Translations under genes and position numbers: made by a program
The notes under the pieces: model-generated
Told to the model about the DNA's origin: nothing
Databases searched by the model: none
What the model saw: only the letters and a program-made list of their open reading frames with translations
Shown here: positions 25,828-33,770 of the stretch, piece after piece
Layout of the letters: each line of letters starts with the position of its first letter
How positions within the stretch are numbered: position 1 is the stretch's first letter
Source of the DNA: an uncultured Faecalicoccus sp.
Lineage (GTDB): Bacteria; Bacillota_I; Bacilli_A; Erysipelotrichales; Erysipelotrichaceae
NCBI GenBank assembly: GCA_902497095.1
Contig: CABVDD010000004.1
Location: 1-64,000, forward strand
DNA: 64,000 nt
Direction of reading: 5' to 3'

Positions 25828-26304
25828 ATGTCAAAAGCTTTAGTTGCGTATTTTAGTGCCAGTGGTACTACACGAAAGGTTGCCCAAAATTTGGCTGAAA
25901 GAATAGATGCTTCATTATTTGAAATACAGCCGCAACAACCTTATACAAGAGCGGATTTAAATTGGAATGATGAACAAAGTCGAAGTTCTCTGGAAATGAA
26001 AGATCGTTCAAGCCGTCCAGCCATTCAAAATCGTGTCAAAGATATGGATATGTATGATGTCATCTTTGTCGGTTTTCCTATTTGGTGGTATAGAGAACCT
26101 TCTATTATCGATACTTTTATGGAAAGTTATGATTTTGACAATAAGACAATTGTACCTTTTGCGACTTCAGGCGGTAGTGGTATGGGGAATTCTTCACAGA
26201 ACATGCAACAGTTGGCACCAAAAGCTCATGTTGTAGAAGGAAAACGTTTAAGCGCTCGTGCAACTGGTACAGAATTGGTAAAGTGGGCCTCTAAATGGGT
26301 TTAA
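25828..26304 (+). CDS. Flavodoxin
   Basis: A 158-residue FMN-binding protein. YFSASGTTRKVAQNLAERI is the phosphate loop, VGFPIWWYREPS and FATSGGSGMGNS the flavin-flanking loops. It can act as a one- or two-electron carrier or as a small reductase. It is the first gene behind the MerR-type promoter. Confidence 0.88.
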   Translation: MSKALVAYFSASGTTRKVAQNLAERIDASLFEIQPQQPYTRADLNWNDEQSRSSLEMKDRSSRPAIQNRVKDMDMYDVIFVGFPIWWYREPSIIDTFMESYDFDNKTIVPFATSGGSGMGNSSQNMQQLAPKAHVVEGKRLSARATGTELVKWASKWV

Positions 26305-26344
26305 TAACGTATAAAAGATGCAGGAAAAATATAGGAGGGTATAT

Positions 26345-26797
26345 ATGAAATTTGAAAATGAAAAACAATTTGATGAAGTGAATGTATTTGGTAAAGGAGA
26401 ACCTAATGATGCGTTTGCGCAATATTTTATTGGTAAGTCTTATTTAAATCCTTTGACAAAGCCGGAAACTTGTCCTGTCTTTTTGGCAAATGTGACGTTT
26501 GAGCCGGGATGTCGAAATAATTGGCATATTCACCATGCTTCATCAGCAGGAGGACAAATACTGATTTGTACGGCAGGAGAAGGATGGTATCAAGAAGAAG
26601 GTAAAGAACCTATAAGTCTGAAACCTGGAATGGTGATTACGATTCCGGCCAATGTTAAACATTGGCACGGAGCTAAAAAAGATACTTGGTTTTCACACAT
26701 TGCCTTTGAAGTGCCAGGGCAGGATACATCGAATGAATGGCTGGAACCAGTGACAGATGAAGAATATGATGCATTGGATTCATTTGTGGCAAAATAA
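26345..26797 (+). CDS. Small cupin-domain protein
   Basis: A 150-residue single-domain cupin. NNWHIHHASSAGGQILICTA and IPANVKHWHGAKKD hold the three-His/Glu metal site. Proteins of this type accompany AKR and flavin reductase genes and may be isomerases or decarboxylases acting on small carbonyl compounds. AGGAGG sets the start at 26345. It is in the presumed MerR regulon. Confidence 0.82.
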   Translation: MKFENEKQFDEVNVFGKGEPNDAFAQYFIGKSYLNPLTKPETCPVFLANVTFEPGCRNNWHIHHASSAGGQILICTAGEGWYQEEGKEPISLKPGMVITIPANVKHWHGAKKDTWFSHIAFEVPGQDTSNEWLEPVTDEEYDALDSFVAK

Positions 26798-26876
26798 GTC
26801 TTTTTCTAATGTAGTACATGTTTTTGATTAAAAGTGATGTTTTGAAATAAATTTGTAATGGAGAAAAAAGGCGAAT

Positions 26877-27416
26877 ATGAAAATTATAGTATGCTTAGGA
26901 AGTCCTAATCGACATGGATCTTCGAATATGTTAGCGGAAGCTTTTATAAAAGGAGCTGAAGAAACAGGCCATGAAGTGAAAATTTTAGATGTAGCTCATG
27001 CCAATCTGCATCCATGCACTGGTTGTATTCATTGTGGTTATGAAGGACCATGTGTACAAAAGGATGACATGGAGATATTTCGAAAACAGATTTTATCGGC
27101 AGATATGATGGTTTTGGTGACACCCCTGTATTATTATGGCATGTCTGCTCAATTAAAAACATTTGTAGATCGCTTTTGTGCCATCAACTCCAGTATAACA
27201 GCTAAGCAAATGAAGTCGGCTTTAATTACTGCGGCCTGGAATAGTGATGATTGGACTTTTGAGGCTTTGCAGGCGCATTATAAGACGTTGGTGCGTTATT
27301 TAGATTTTAAGGATGAAGGCATGATCTTAGGTTATGGATGTGGCATGCCATCTATGACAAGGCATAGTCCTTATATAGATGCGGCTTATCGTTTGGGAAA
27401 AAGCTTAACAGATTAA
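26877..27416 (+). CDS. NAD(P)H-dependent FMN reductase / Fe-S flavoprotein-like
   Basis: A 179-residue flavodoxin-fold protein. LGSPNRHGSSNMLAEAF binds the FMN phosphate. CTGCIHCGYEGPC is a cysteine cluster of the kind that binds iron-sulfur in related flavoproteins. TPLYYYGMSAQLKTFVDR is the second flavin loop. It is ten bases ahead of the Fe-S AKR and may pass electrons to it. Redox partner is inferred. Confidence 0.82.
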   Translation: MKIIVCLGSPNRHGSSNMLAEAFIKGAEETGHEVKILDVAHANLHPCTGCIHCGYEGPCVQKDDMEIFRKQILSADMMVLVTPLYYYGMSAQLKTFVDRFCAINSSITAKQMKSALITAAWNSDDWTFEALQAHYKTLVRYLDFKDEGMILGYGCGMPSMTRHSPYIDAAYRLGKSLTD

Positions 27417-27426
27417 GGGAGAAACT

Positions 27427-28521
27427 ATGGAATATCGAATCAATGGACGTACCAAAGATCGAATCAGTGTTATTGGACTAGGTACAGGACCGCTTTTTGA
27501 AGCGAAAGAAGAAGAGGCCATGCAGCTTTTAGAAACGGCTTATCAAAAAGGTATCAATTATGTGGATCTGGCAACAGCCGGGGCTAAAACGTTTTCATAT
27601 ATAGGAAATGCTTTTTCTTCCGTACGAGATAAAATGTTATATCAAGTTCATTTTGGTGCAAACTATGAAACAGGCGAATATGGATGGACCACAAAGCTGG
27701 ATACAGTCAAAGCACAAATTGACTGGCAGTTAAAAAGTTTAAAAACAGAGTATATAGATTATGGTTTTATTCATTGTTTGGATGAAGAATCAGATTGGCT
27801 GGATTATCAAAGAAAAGGTGTTCTTGATTATTTGTTGAAGATGAAAAAACAAGGTGTGGTGCATCGTATCGGTTTATCTTCGCATACACCAAAACTGGCA
27901 AAAGAGATCATTGAAACAGGATTGGTCGATCAATTGATGTTTTCCATCAACCCAGGATACGATATGCAGTATGGAGAATATGCCAATGGGAATCTATCTG
28001 AAAGAATGAGTTTATATCAGTTATGTGCAACCAAAGGAGTTGGTATTTCAGTGATGAAACCTTTTTCGGCAGGACAGCTTTTAAACGCAAAGACATCTCC
28101 ATTTAAACAAGCACTTTCCATCTATCAGTGTATTCAGTATGCTTTAGATATGCCAGGGGTTTTAACGGTTCTTCCAGGAATCGGGAATTTAAAAGACTTA
28201 GAAGAGATTTTACGATTTTTTGATGTAGATCCTTCAGAAAAAGACTATTCGATTTTAGGAAAGCTTATCCCTGAAAAAACAACAGGTGTTTGTGTATATT
28301 GTAATCATTGTCAACCTTGTCCAGCAGGATTAAATATCGGACTGATTAATAAATATTATGATTTGGCTAAAGCACATGATCCAATGGCTAAAGAACATTA
28401 TTTAAATTTGGATAAAAAGGCAAGTGATTGTATAGGTTGTGCTCATTGTGATAAAAGATGTCCATTTCATGTCAAACAGATGGATCGAATGAAAGAGATT
28501 GCCGATTATTTCCACGAATAG
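27427..28521 (+). CDS. Aldo/keto reductase with C-terminal 4Fe-4S ferredoxin domain
   Basis: A 364-residue protein. Residues 1-280 are an AKR barrel (GLGTGPLFEAKEEEAMQLLE, IHCLDEE, HRIGLSSHT). The C-terminus carries CVYCNHCQPCP and CIGCAHCDKRCPF, two four-cysteine sets typical of 4Fe-4S ferredoxin domains. The Asp-Tyr-Lys-His catalytic set is modified (VDLATAGAK has no Tyr after Asp), so it may be an electron-transfer or ligand-binding member and not a classic reductase. It is followed 14 bases later by a DUF362 gene. Confidence 0.85.
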   Translation: MEYRINGRTKDRISVIGLGTGPLFEAKEEEAMQLLETAYQKGINYVDLATAGAKTFSYIGNAFSSVRDKMLYQVHFGANYETGEYGWTTKLDTVKAQIDWQLKSLKTEYIDYGFIHCLDEESDWLDYQRKGVLDYLLKMKKQGVVHRIGLSSHTPKLAKEIIETGLVDQLMFSINPGYDMQYGEYANGNLSERMSLYQLCATKGVGISVMKPFSAGQLLNAKTSPFKQALSIYQCIQYALDMPGVLTVLPGIGNLKDLEEILRFFDVDPSEKDYSILGKLIPEKTTGVCVYCNHCQPCPAGLNIGLINKYYDLAKAHDPMAKEHYLNLDKKASDCIGCAHCDKRCPFHVKQMDRMKEIADYFHE

Positions 28522-28535
28522 AGAGGATGGAGAAA

Positions 28536-29426
28536 ATGAAATCAAAAGTTTATTTCACAAAAGAAATTTCACCAGAAAAAGTTGTGGAATTGTATCAAGC
28601 TTTGGGAAAAACATTGCCTGGAAAAGTAGCGGTTAAAGTTCATTCTGGAGAAAAAGGAAATCAAAACTTTTTGCGTCCAGAATTTTGGAAACCTATGGTA
28701 GAAGCGGTAAATGGAACTATTGTCGAGTGTAATACGGCTTATGGTGATGCATCTGGTGGAGTAAGAGACCATACAGAATCACATATGAAATTATTGGAAG
28801 AGCATGGATGGACCAAGTATTTTGATGTGGATATCATGGATGCGCAAGGACCGGATGTGGTATGGAGCATTCCTAATGGCAAAATTTTAAAAGAAAATAA
28901 AGTTGGAAAACATATTGAAAATTATGATTCTATGTTGGTGTTAGCTCATTTTAAAGGACATCCGATGGGAGGCTATGGCGGCGCTTTAAAACAACTTGCG
29001 ATTGGTTGTGCTTCTCGTGCGGGCAAGGCTTTGATTCATTCAGCCGGTAAGACAGAAGATCGTTTTGAAACATGGAATCAACATGCCGATTCAACGGCTT
29101 TTCCAGAAGCTATGGCAGATGCGGCCAGCAGTATTGTGAATCATTTTAAAGAAAAAATTTTATTTATCAATGTCATGAAAAACTTATCTGTGGATTGTGA
29201 TTGTTGTGCTGTTGCCGAAGATCCTTGTATGAAAGATATCGGCATTTTAGCTTCTAGTGATCCAGTAGCCATAGATCAAGCTTGCATGGATCTGATCATG
29301 CAGTCAAAGGATCCTGGCAAAGAACATTTCATGGAACGCGTAAACAGTCGTAATGGAATACATACTATAGAAGCAGCTGCTGATCTGGGTGTAGGCTCTA
29401 GAGAATATGAACGGATAGAACTGTAG
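28536..29426 (+). CDS. DUF362 family protein
   Basis: A 296-residue protein of the DUF362 family: KVAVKVHSGEKGNQNFLRPE at the N-terminus, AHFKGHPMGGYGGALKQLAIG in the middle, then DCDCCAVAEDPCMKDIGILA, a cysteine set likely to bind an iron-sulfur cluster, and SDPVAIDQACMDLI. Function is unknown; family members often sit beside ferredoxins. ATG 28536 follows GAGAGGA. It ends the redox cluster. Confidence 0.82.
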   Translation: MKSKVYFTKEISPEKVVELYQALGKTLPGKVAVKVHSGEKGNQNFLRPEFWKPMVEAVNGTIVECNTAYGDASGGVRDHTESHMKLLEEHGWTKYFDVDIMDAQGPDVVWSIPNGKILKENKVGKHIENYDSMLVLAHFKGHPMGGYGGALKQLAIGCASRAGKALIHSAGKTEDRFETWNQHADSTAFPEAMADAASSIVNHFKEKILFINVMKNLSVDCDCCAVAEDPCMKDIGILASSDPVAIDQACMDLIMQSKDPGKEHFMERVNSRNGIHTIEAAADLGVGSREYERIEL

Positions 29427-29443
29427 TTTTTGTGAAGACTTGC

Positions 29444-29472
29444 TTGAAATTGTATTCTTAACATGATATGAT
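29444..29472 (+). promoter_or_regulatory. Promoter of rpmE
   Basis: TTGAAA (29444-29449), 17-base spacer, TATGAT (29467-29472); transcription would start near 29479, at the edge of the leader hairpin. Confidence 0.8.
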
Positions 29473-29487
29473 GCCTACGCACTTACT

Positions 29488-29508
29488 TTAAGCTCAAAAG
29501 TAGCTTAA
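29488..29508 (+). promoter_or_regulatory. rpmE leader hairpin, possible L31 autoregulatory site
   Basis: TTAAGCT and AGCTTAA form a perfect seven-pair stem with loop CAAAAGT, right before the GGCGGAAGGAGG ribosome site. Ribosomal protein leaders of this kind often bind the encoded protein; autoregulation is inferred here. Confidence 0.5.
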
Positions 29509-29527
29509 GGCGGAAGGAGGATACGAC

Positions 29528-29746
29528 ATGAAAAAGGGAATTCATCCGGATTACCATCGTGTTAAATGTATCTGTACATCTTGCGGCGCAGAATTTGAAA
29601 CAGGAAGTACGATCAAAAAAGACGAATTGCGTGTAGATACTTGCAGTAACTGTCACCCATTCTTCACTGGTCGTCAGCGTTTTGCGGCTGCTCAGGGACG
29701 TATTGAGAAATTTAACAAGAAATATGGTCTAAAAAGCGGACAATAA
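29528..29746 (+). CDS. rpmE: Ribosomal protein bL31
   Basis: A 72-residue large-subunit protein: [20 protein letters not shown], then [14 protein letters not shown]. The C-x-x-C pairs make it the zinc-binding form. It has a strong promoter and its own terminator, so it is monocistronic. Confidence 0.96.
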   Translation: MKKGIHPDYHRVKCICTSCGAEFETGSTIKKDELRVDTCSNCHPFFTGRQRFAAAQGRIEKFNKKYGLKSGQ

Positions 29747-29758
29747 GTGATACAATAG

Positions 29759-29783
29759 AAACAGCGTTATACGCTGTTTTTTT
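29759..29783 (+). terminator. Terminator after rpmE
   Basis: AAACAGCGT / ACGCTGTTT with a three-base loop and a T tail. Confidence 0.85.
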
Positions 29784-29803
29784 CATATATAGGAGATAAT
29801 CAT

Positions 29804-30973
29804 ATGCACATAAAATCAAAGCGAATGGAAGTTTTTAAACCTTCTGTTTTTACAGGTTTAAAATATTTAAAACAAGAGTACACAAAAAGAACAGGAAAAG
29901 ACACGATTGATTTTTCAATTGGTTCACCTAATATTGCCCCGGAACCATCGATTATGAAAGTGATGCAGGAATCAGTTATGGTGCCAGAAAATTATAAGTA
30001 TGCCATAACTGATCTTCCGGAAATGAAATCAGCTATTCATGATTGGTATAAAAATCGCTATGGTGTTGAATTAGAACCAAATGAAATGGTTTGTCTGCAA
30101 GGTTCACAAGAAGCATTGAGCACTTTGTTTTTAGCTACATGTGACAAAGGAGATATCGTTTTAGTACCGGATCCATATTATCCTATTTTTAGCGATGGAC
30201 CTAAAATTGCAGGTGCCAGTGTGGAATATATGCCATTATTAGAAGAAAATGATTATTTGATTGATTTTGATGCGATTGATCCTGAAATAGCACAAAAGGC
30301 AAAAATGATGATCGTATCGTATCCAAACAATCCAACTTGTGCGATTGCCCCAGATTCTTTTTATGAGAAGTTAATTTCATTTGCGAAAAAATATGACATC
30401 ATGGTTCTTCATGATAATGCATATAGCGAACTTGTTTTTGATGGAAAAGTTGGCAAAAGCTTTTTATCTTTTGAAGGAGCTAAAGAGATCGGGATCGAAT
30501 TAAATTCTTTTTCTAAAACTTTTGGTATGGCAGGTGCTCGTTTAGGCGTTTGTGTTGGCAATAAAGATATTATTGAGGTATATACGACATTAAAATCAAA
30601 TATGGATTATGGTATCTTTTTACCAGTTCAATATGCGGGTATTGAAGCATTACGTCATGGTGGAAAAGGTATTAAAACAACTTGTCAAGCTTATCAAAAT
30701 CGAAGAGATGTTTTAGTCGATGAGTTTGCAAAAGCCGGTTGGATCATTCCAAAAAGTCCAGCAACGATGTTTTCATGGGCCAGAATTCCGGAACAATATG
30801 AAGATTCCAAAGCTTTTGTTTTGGATCTGTTAGAAAAAACAGGGATTGTCGTTACCCCAGGACAAGCTTTTGGTAAGCAAGGTCAACGTTATGTCCGATT
30901 GGCTTTAGTACAAGATGAAAGTGCCATAAAGGAAGCAGCAAGACGATTAAAAGAAACACATTTCTTTAAATAG
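29804..30973 (+). CDS. Class I/II pyridoxal-phosphate aminotransferase
   Basis: A 389-residue aminotransferase. IDFSIGSPNIAPEPSIM, VPDPYYPIF, VSYPNNPTCA and the PLP-lysine motif LNSFSKTFGMAGARLG are clear. It resembles aspartate/LL-diaminopimelate aminotransferase-like enzymes (AspC/DapL group), but the exact amino acid is not decided by the sequence. AGGAG precedes the ATG. Single gene with its own terminator. Confidence 0.88.
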   Translation: MHIKSKRMEVFKPSVFTGLKYLKQEYTKRTGKDTIDFSIGSPNIAPEPSIMKVMQESVMVPENYKYAITDLPEMKSAIHDWYKNRYGVELEPNEMVCLQGSQEALSTLFLATCDKGDIVLVPDPYYPIFSDGPKIAGASVEYMPLLEENDYLIDFDAIDPEIAQKAKMMIVSYPNNPTCAIAPDSFYEKLISFAKKYDIMVLHDNAYSELVFDGKVGKSFLSFEGAKEIGIELNSFSKTFGMAGARLGVCVGNKDIIEVYTTLKSNMDYGIFLPVQYAGIEALRHGGKGIKTTCQAYQNRRDVLVDEFAKAGWIIPKSPATMFSWARIPEQYEDSKAFVLDLLEKTGIVVTPGQAFGKQGQRYVRLALVQDESAIKEAARRLKETHFFK

Positions 30974-30979
30974 AGATAT

Positions 30980-31015
30980 AAGATCATTCAGGAAAATTCT
31001 TGGATGATCTTTTTC
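30980..31015 (+). terminator. Terminator after the aminotransferase
   Basis: AAGATCATTCAGGAA pairs with TTCTTGGATGATCTT (two G-T pairs), followed by T residues. Confidence 0.75.
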
Positions 31016-31072
31016 TAATGATTTTCTCAATTTAATGTTGTTAGATATTTATGATGTGAAAATTTTTTGTGA

Positions 31073-31124
31073 AAGAAAAAAAGGTATATTCTTAGTAAAA
31101 TTAGTTTGTCAAAAGAATATACCT
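31073..31124 (-). terminator. Terminator of the minus-strand lipoprotein gene
   Basis: AGGTATATTCTT (31082-31093) and AAGAATATACCT (31113-31124) pair perfectly. On the minus strand the stem is followed by a T run (complement of the A-rich 31073-31081). It lies about 120 bases past the lipoprotein stop. Confidence 0.65.
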
Positions 31125-31247
31125 ATTTAAAATTTTTAAAAGAGAAATTTTACAAGTAATTTATATATGATATTGATGTATCTATGATTTTTTATAAAGA
31201 ATAACTCTTTTTTGACTATACTATAAAAGTTGAGTTGGCAAGAGTGA

Positions 31248-31775
31248 TCATTGACCTGCTTTTTCAAACAAAACTTCTGTTAGTTTTTGTATATCCTTTT
31301 TTAAAGGTAAAGCAGACAAATTCTCTTGCGATGCATTAATGATCCATGAACTATTTTCAAATTGAATATTGAACATCGTAAATTTTTCATTTTCGAAATC
31401 TATGCGGAAAAACATTTCGCCTTCTTTATCTTGTACAGTGTACTTTGCGGATAAAGTCTCATCATCAAAATGATGTTCTCCATTTCCATATTCTTGTTTT
31501 AACCAATCGGTCAAACTCATTTGTATATCATATCCTTTTTCTGTTTTAGATAGTGCTTCTTGATATGTGATTCCTCGTAATGGCATCTTTTGAGAAGCGA
31601 TAATACTACCATCTGTCATATCTGTTAAGGAAAACAATTCACTCTCATACTGTTGTTTTTGTGTTTCTTCGGATTGTTCAGCTGATTTTTCTGGTTTAGA
31701 AGATGGTTGTGTCGGTTGAGAACACGATACCAGAAAAATAGAACAGCATAGAATCCCGAGAATCTTTTTTAACAT
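31248..31775 (-). CDS. Lipoprotein of unknown function
   Basis: A 175-residue exported protein. MLKKILGILCCSIFLVSCSQ is a lipoprotein signal with lipobox LVSC, followed by a Pro/Ser/Glu-rich linker and a small acidic domain (about 50-170). AAGGAGG sets the start at 31775. No family recognised. It would be attached to the outer face of the membrane. Confidence 0.75.
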   Translation of the reverse strand: MLKKILGILCCSIFLVSCSQPTQPSSKPEKSAEQSEETQKQQYESELFSLTDMTDGSIIASQKMPLRGITYQEALSKTEKGYDIQMSLTDWLKQEYGNGEHHFDDETLSAKYTVQDKEGEMFFRIDFENEKFTMFNIQFENSSWIINASQENLSALPLKKDIQKLTEVLFEKAGQ

Positions 31776-31981
31776 TGTTTTTCCCTCCTTAAATCTTAGT
31801 ATTTTATGAATCACTTTTATTTTCATCATTATAACACGCATTATTTCTATTTGGATCTTGATAGAATACTTTTTATATATCTACCACTTTTCAAACAAAT
31901 TACAAAAATATTAGGGAAGCATAAAGAATTTTTCTGAATGATTTTTTTGTCTTTTTCTACTATTTTATCGTATTTAATACT

Positions 31982-33130
31982 ATGAGATGTCCAAGATGTA
32001 AAAATGAAGATCCAAGATTGTTTGGGTATGATAATGGTGTGTATTATTGTCGAAAGTGTATTTCCTTTTCCAGAGTGAATATAGGAGATACCATTATTCC
32101 TTGTACTTTGTCTAAAAAAGTATGGAAAGGAAAGCCTACATTAGCTTATGAATTGACCGGTGCACAGAAAGAGGCTTCTGAAAAGACATTATCGTATTTA
32201 AAACAAGGAAAAGACGTGTTTGTATATGCAGCAACAGGCGCTGGAAAAACTGAAATCACTTTTGAAAGTATCTGTTATTATCTTTCTTTAGGAAAGAAAG
32301 TAGCTTTTGCGATCAGCCGAAGACAGGTGGTTTTAGAAATCGCACAACGTTTACGAACTGCTTTTAAGGAATTAACGGTTGTAGAAGTGGCACAAGATTA
32401 TACATCGATAACAGATGGAGATTTGATCGTATGTACGATGCATCAGTTGTATCGTTATCCTTATGGATTTGATTTGTTGATATTGGATGAAGTGGATGCT
32501 TTTCCATATGCCGGCAATCAGTTATTAGAACAAATCGTAAAACTTTCATGTAAAGGGCAAAAAATGTATTTGAGTGCTACACCATCAAAAGAAATATTGA
32601 TGCAGATTCAACAGAATAAGATGGAAATAGTAGAGCTGTTTGTTAGACCGCATGGTCATCCTTTAGTAATTCCAAAAATTATTCAAGCAGCTGTTTGGCG
32701 ACAGGTTTTGATTTTGATACGATTTTGTAGACGAAGCAAAAAAGAAAAGAAACAAGTTTTGGTTTTTGTGCCACGCCGCAATGATTGCCTTTGGATGACT
32801 AAGATATTGAATATATTTATAAAGACAAAAGGAATTCATTCACAGACAAAAGATAAAGATGAAGTCTTAGAAGATTTTCGTCAACACAAAACAGATGTCT
32901 TGGTATGTACAACTTTGTTAGAAAGAGGGATTACGATACCCAGTGTACAAGTTGCTGTGTTTGAAGGACAACATGTGGTATATACGGCAGCCAGTCTTAT
33001 TCAGATTTTTGGACGTATTGGAAGGACCATGAAGGATCCTTTTGGAAAGGGAATTTGTTTATGTCAGTATGCCAGCGCTTCTATACGAGAATGCGTACGT
33101 ATTTTGAAGCAAATGAACGCTTCTGTTTGA
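31982..33130 (+). CDS. comFA: ComFA-like DNA helicase for transformation
   Basis: A 382-residue helicase with an N-terminal zinc ribbon (CPRCKNEDPRLFGYDNG, CRKC), Walker A AATGAGKTE, DEVDAF box, SATPSKE and QIFGRIGRT motifs. ComFA helps pull single-stranded DNA into the cytosol. No ribosome site is visible and the AT-rich upstream bases place a likely start of transcription at the ATG, so a leaderless mRNA is possible. It overlaps comFC by 70 bases. Confidence 0.85.
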   Translation: MRCPRCKNEDPRLFGYDNGVYYCRKCISFSRVNIGDTIIPCTLSKKVWKGKPTLAYELTGAQKEASEKTLSYLKQGKDVFVYAATGAGKTEITFESICYYLSLGKKVAFAISRRQVVLEIAQRLRTAFKELTVVEVAQDYTSITDGDLIVCTMHQLYRYPYGFDLLILDEVDAFPYAGNQLLEQIVKLSCKGQKMYLSATPSKEILMQIQQNKMEIVELFVRPHGHPLVIPKIIQAAVWRQVLILIRFCRRSKKEKKQVLVFVPRRNDCLWMTKILNIFIKTKGIHSQTKDKDEVLEDFRQHKTDVLVCTTLLERGITIPSVQVAVFEGQHVVYTAASLIQIFGRIGRTMKDPFGKGICLCQYASASIRECVRILKQMNASV

Positions 33131-33747
33131 TTTGTAATGAAACTTTGGATACTTTACAAAATGTAGATCTATTTTCTTCTTGTCTTTGTAGAAAATGTAG
33201 AAGCCAGTTTCGAATGTGTAAAAAAATATATAAGATTGATAAATTAGAATGGCATGTTCTTTATGAATATGATGAATTCTTAGAGCGTGTATTGTTTCGA
33301 TATAAAGAACAATGTGATCGTATGTTAGCACCAGTGTTTTTAGAACCTGTGCAACATCGTCTGCATACGATGAAAAAATATACGGTTTGTGGTCTATGTT
33401 CCAGTGATAAAAAACGATTGCAGAGAGGATTTGATCCATTATTTGATATTTTTGATTCCTATGGTATATCCATTTATTTTCCTTTGTATAAAAATAAGGA
33501 ACATAAACAAAGCCAGTTGTCGAGAAAAGAGCGTGAAAAAGTAAAGAACGTGATTTTTCGAAAAGAACAATATAGACTTTTAAATAAGCCGATTTTATTG
33601 GTCGATGATGTATGCACTACAGGCGCAAGCTTACAAAGAGCGATTGCGTTATTGGCACCACAGAAAGTTTTTGTGATTGCGGCACATCCATTGTGGCTTT
33701 CTAAACATAAAGAAATGATTGTAGAAAAAAAGAGCCTCTTTTGGTAG
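33061..33747 (+). CDS. comFC: ComFC-like phosphoribosyltransferase-fold competence protein
   Basis: A 228-residue protein with an N-terminal zinc ribbon (CLICNETL, CRKCRSQF) and a phosphoribosyltransferase domain with ILLVDDVCTTGASL. ComFC proteins act in DNA uptake. The start at 33061 follows AAAGGG (33046-33051) and is inside the comFA 3' end. Another ATG at 33091 has a weaker site. The gene order comFA-comFC is typical of Firmicutes. Confidence 0.85.
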   Translation: MSVCQRFYTRMRTYFEANERFCLICNETLDTLQNVDLFSSCLCRKCRSQFRMCKKIYKIDKLEWHVLYEYDEFLERVLFRYKEQCDRMLAPVFLEPVQHRLHTMKKYTVCGLCSSDKKRLQRGFDPLFDIFDSYGISIYFPLYKNKEHKQSQLSRKEREKVKNVIFRKEQYRLLNKPILLVDDVCTTGASLQRAIALLAPQKVFVIAAHPLWLSKHKEMIVEKKSLFW

Positions 33748-33770
33748 AATGAAGCAAAAGGGGAGTTAAT

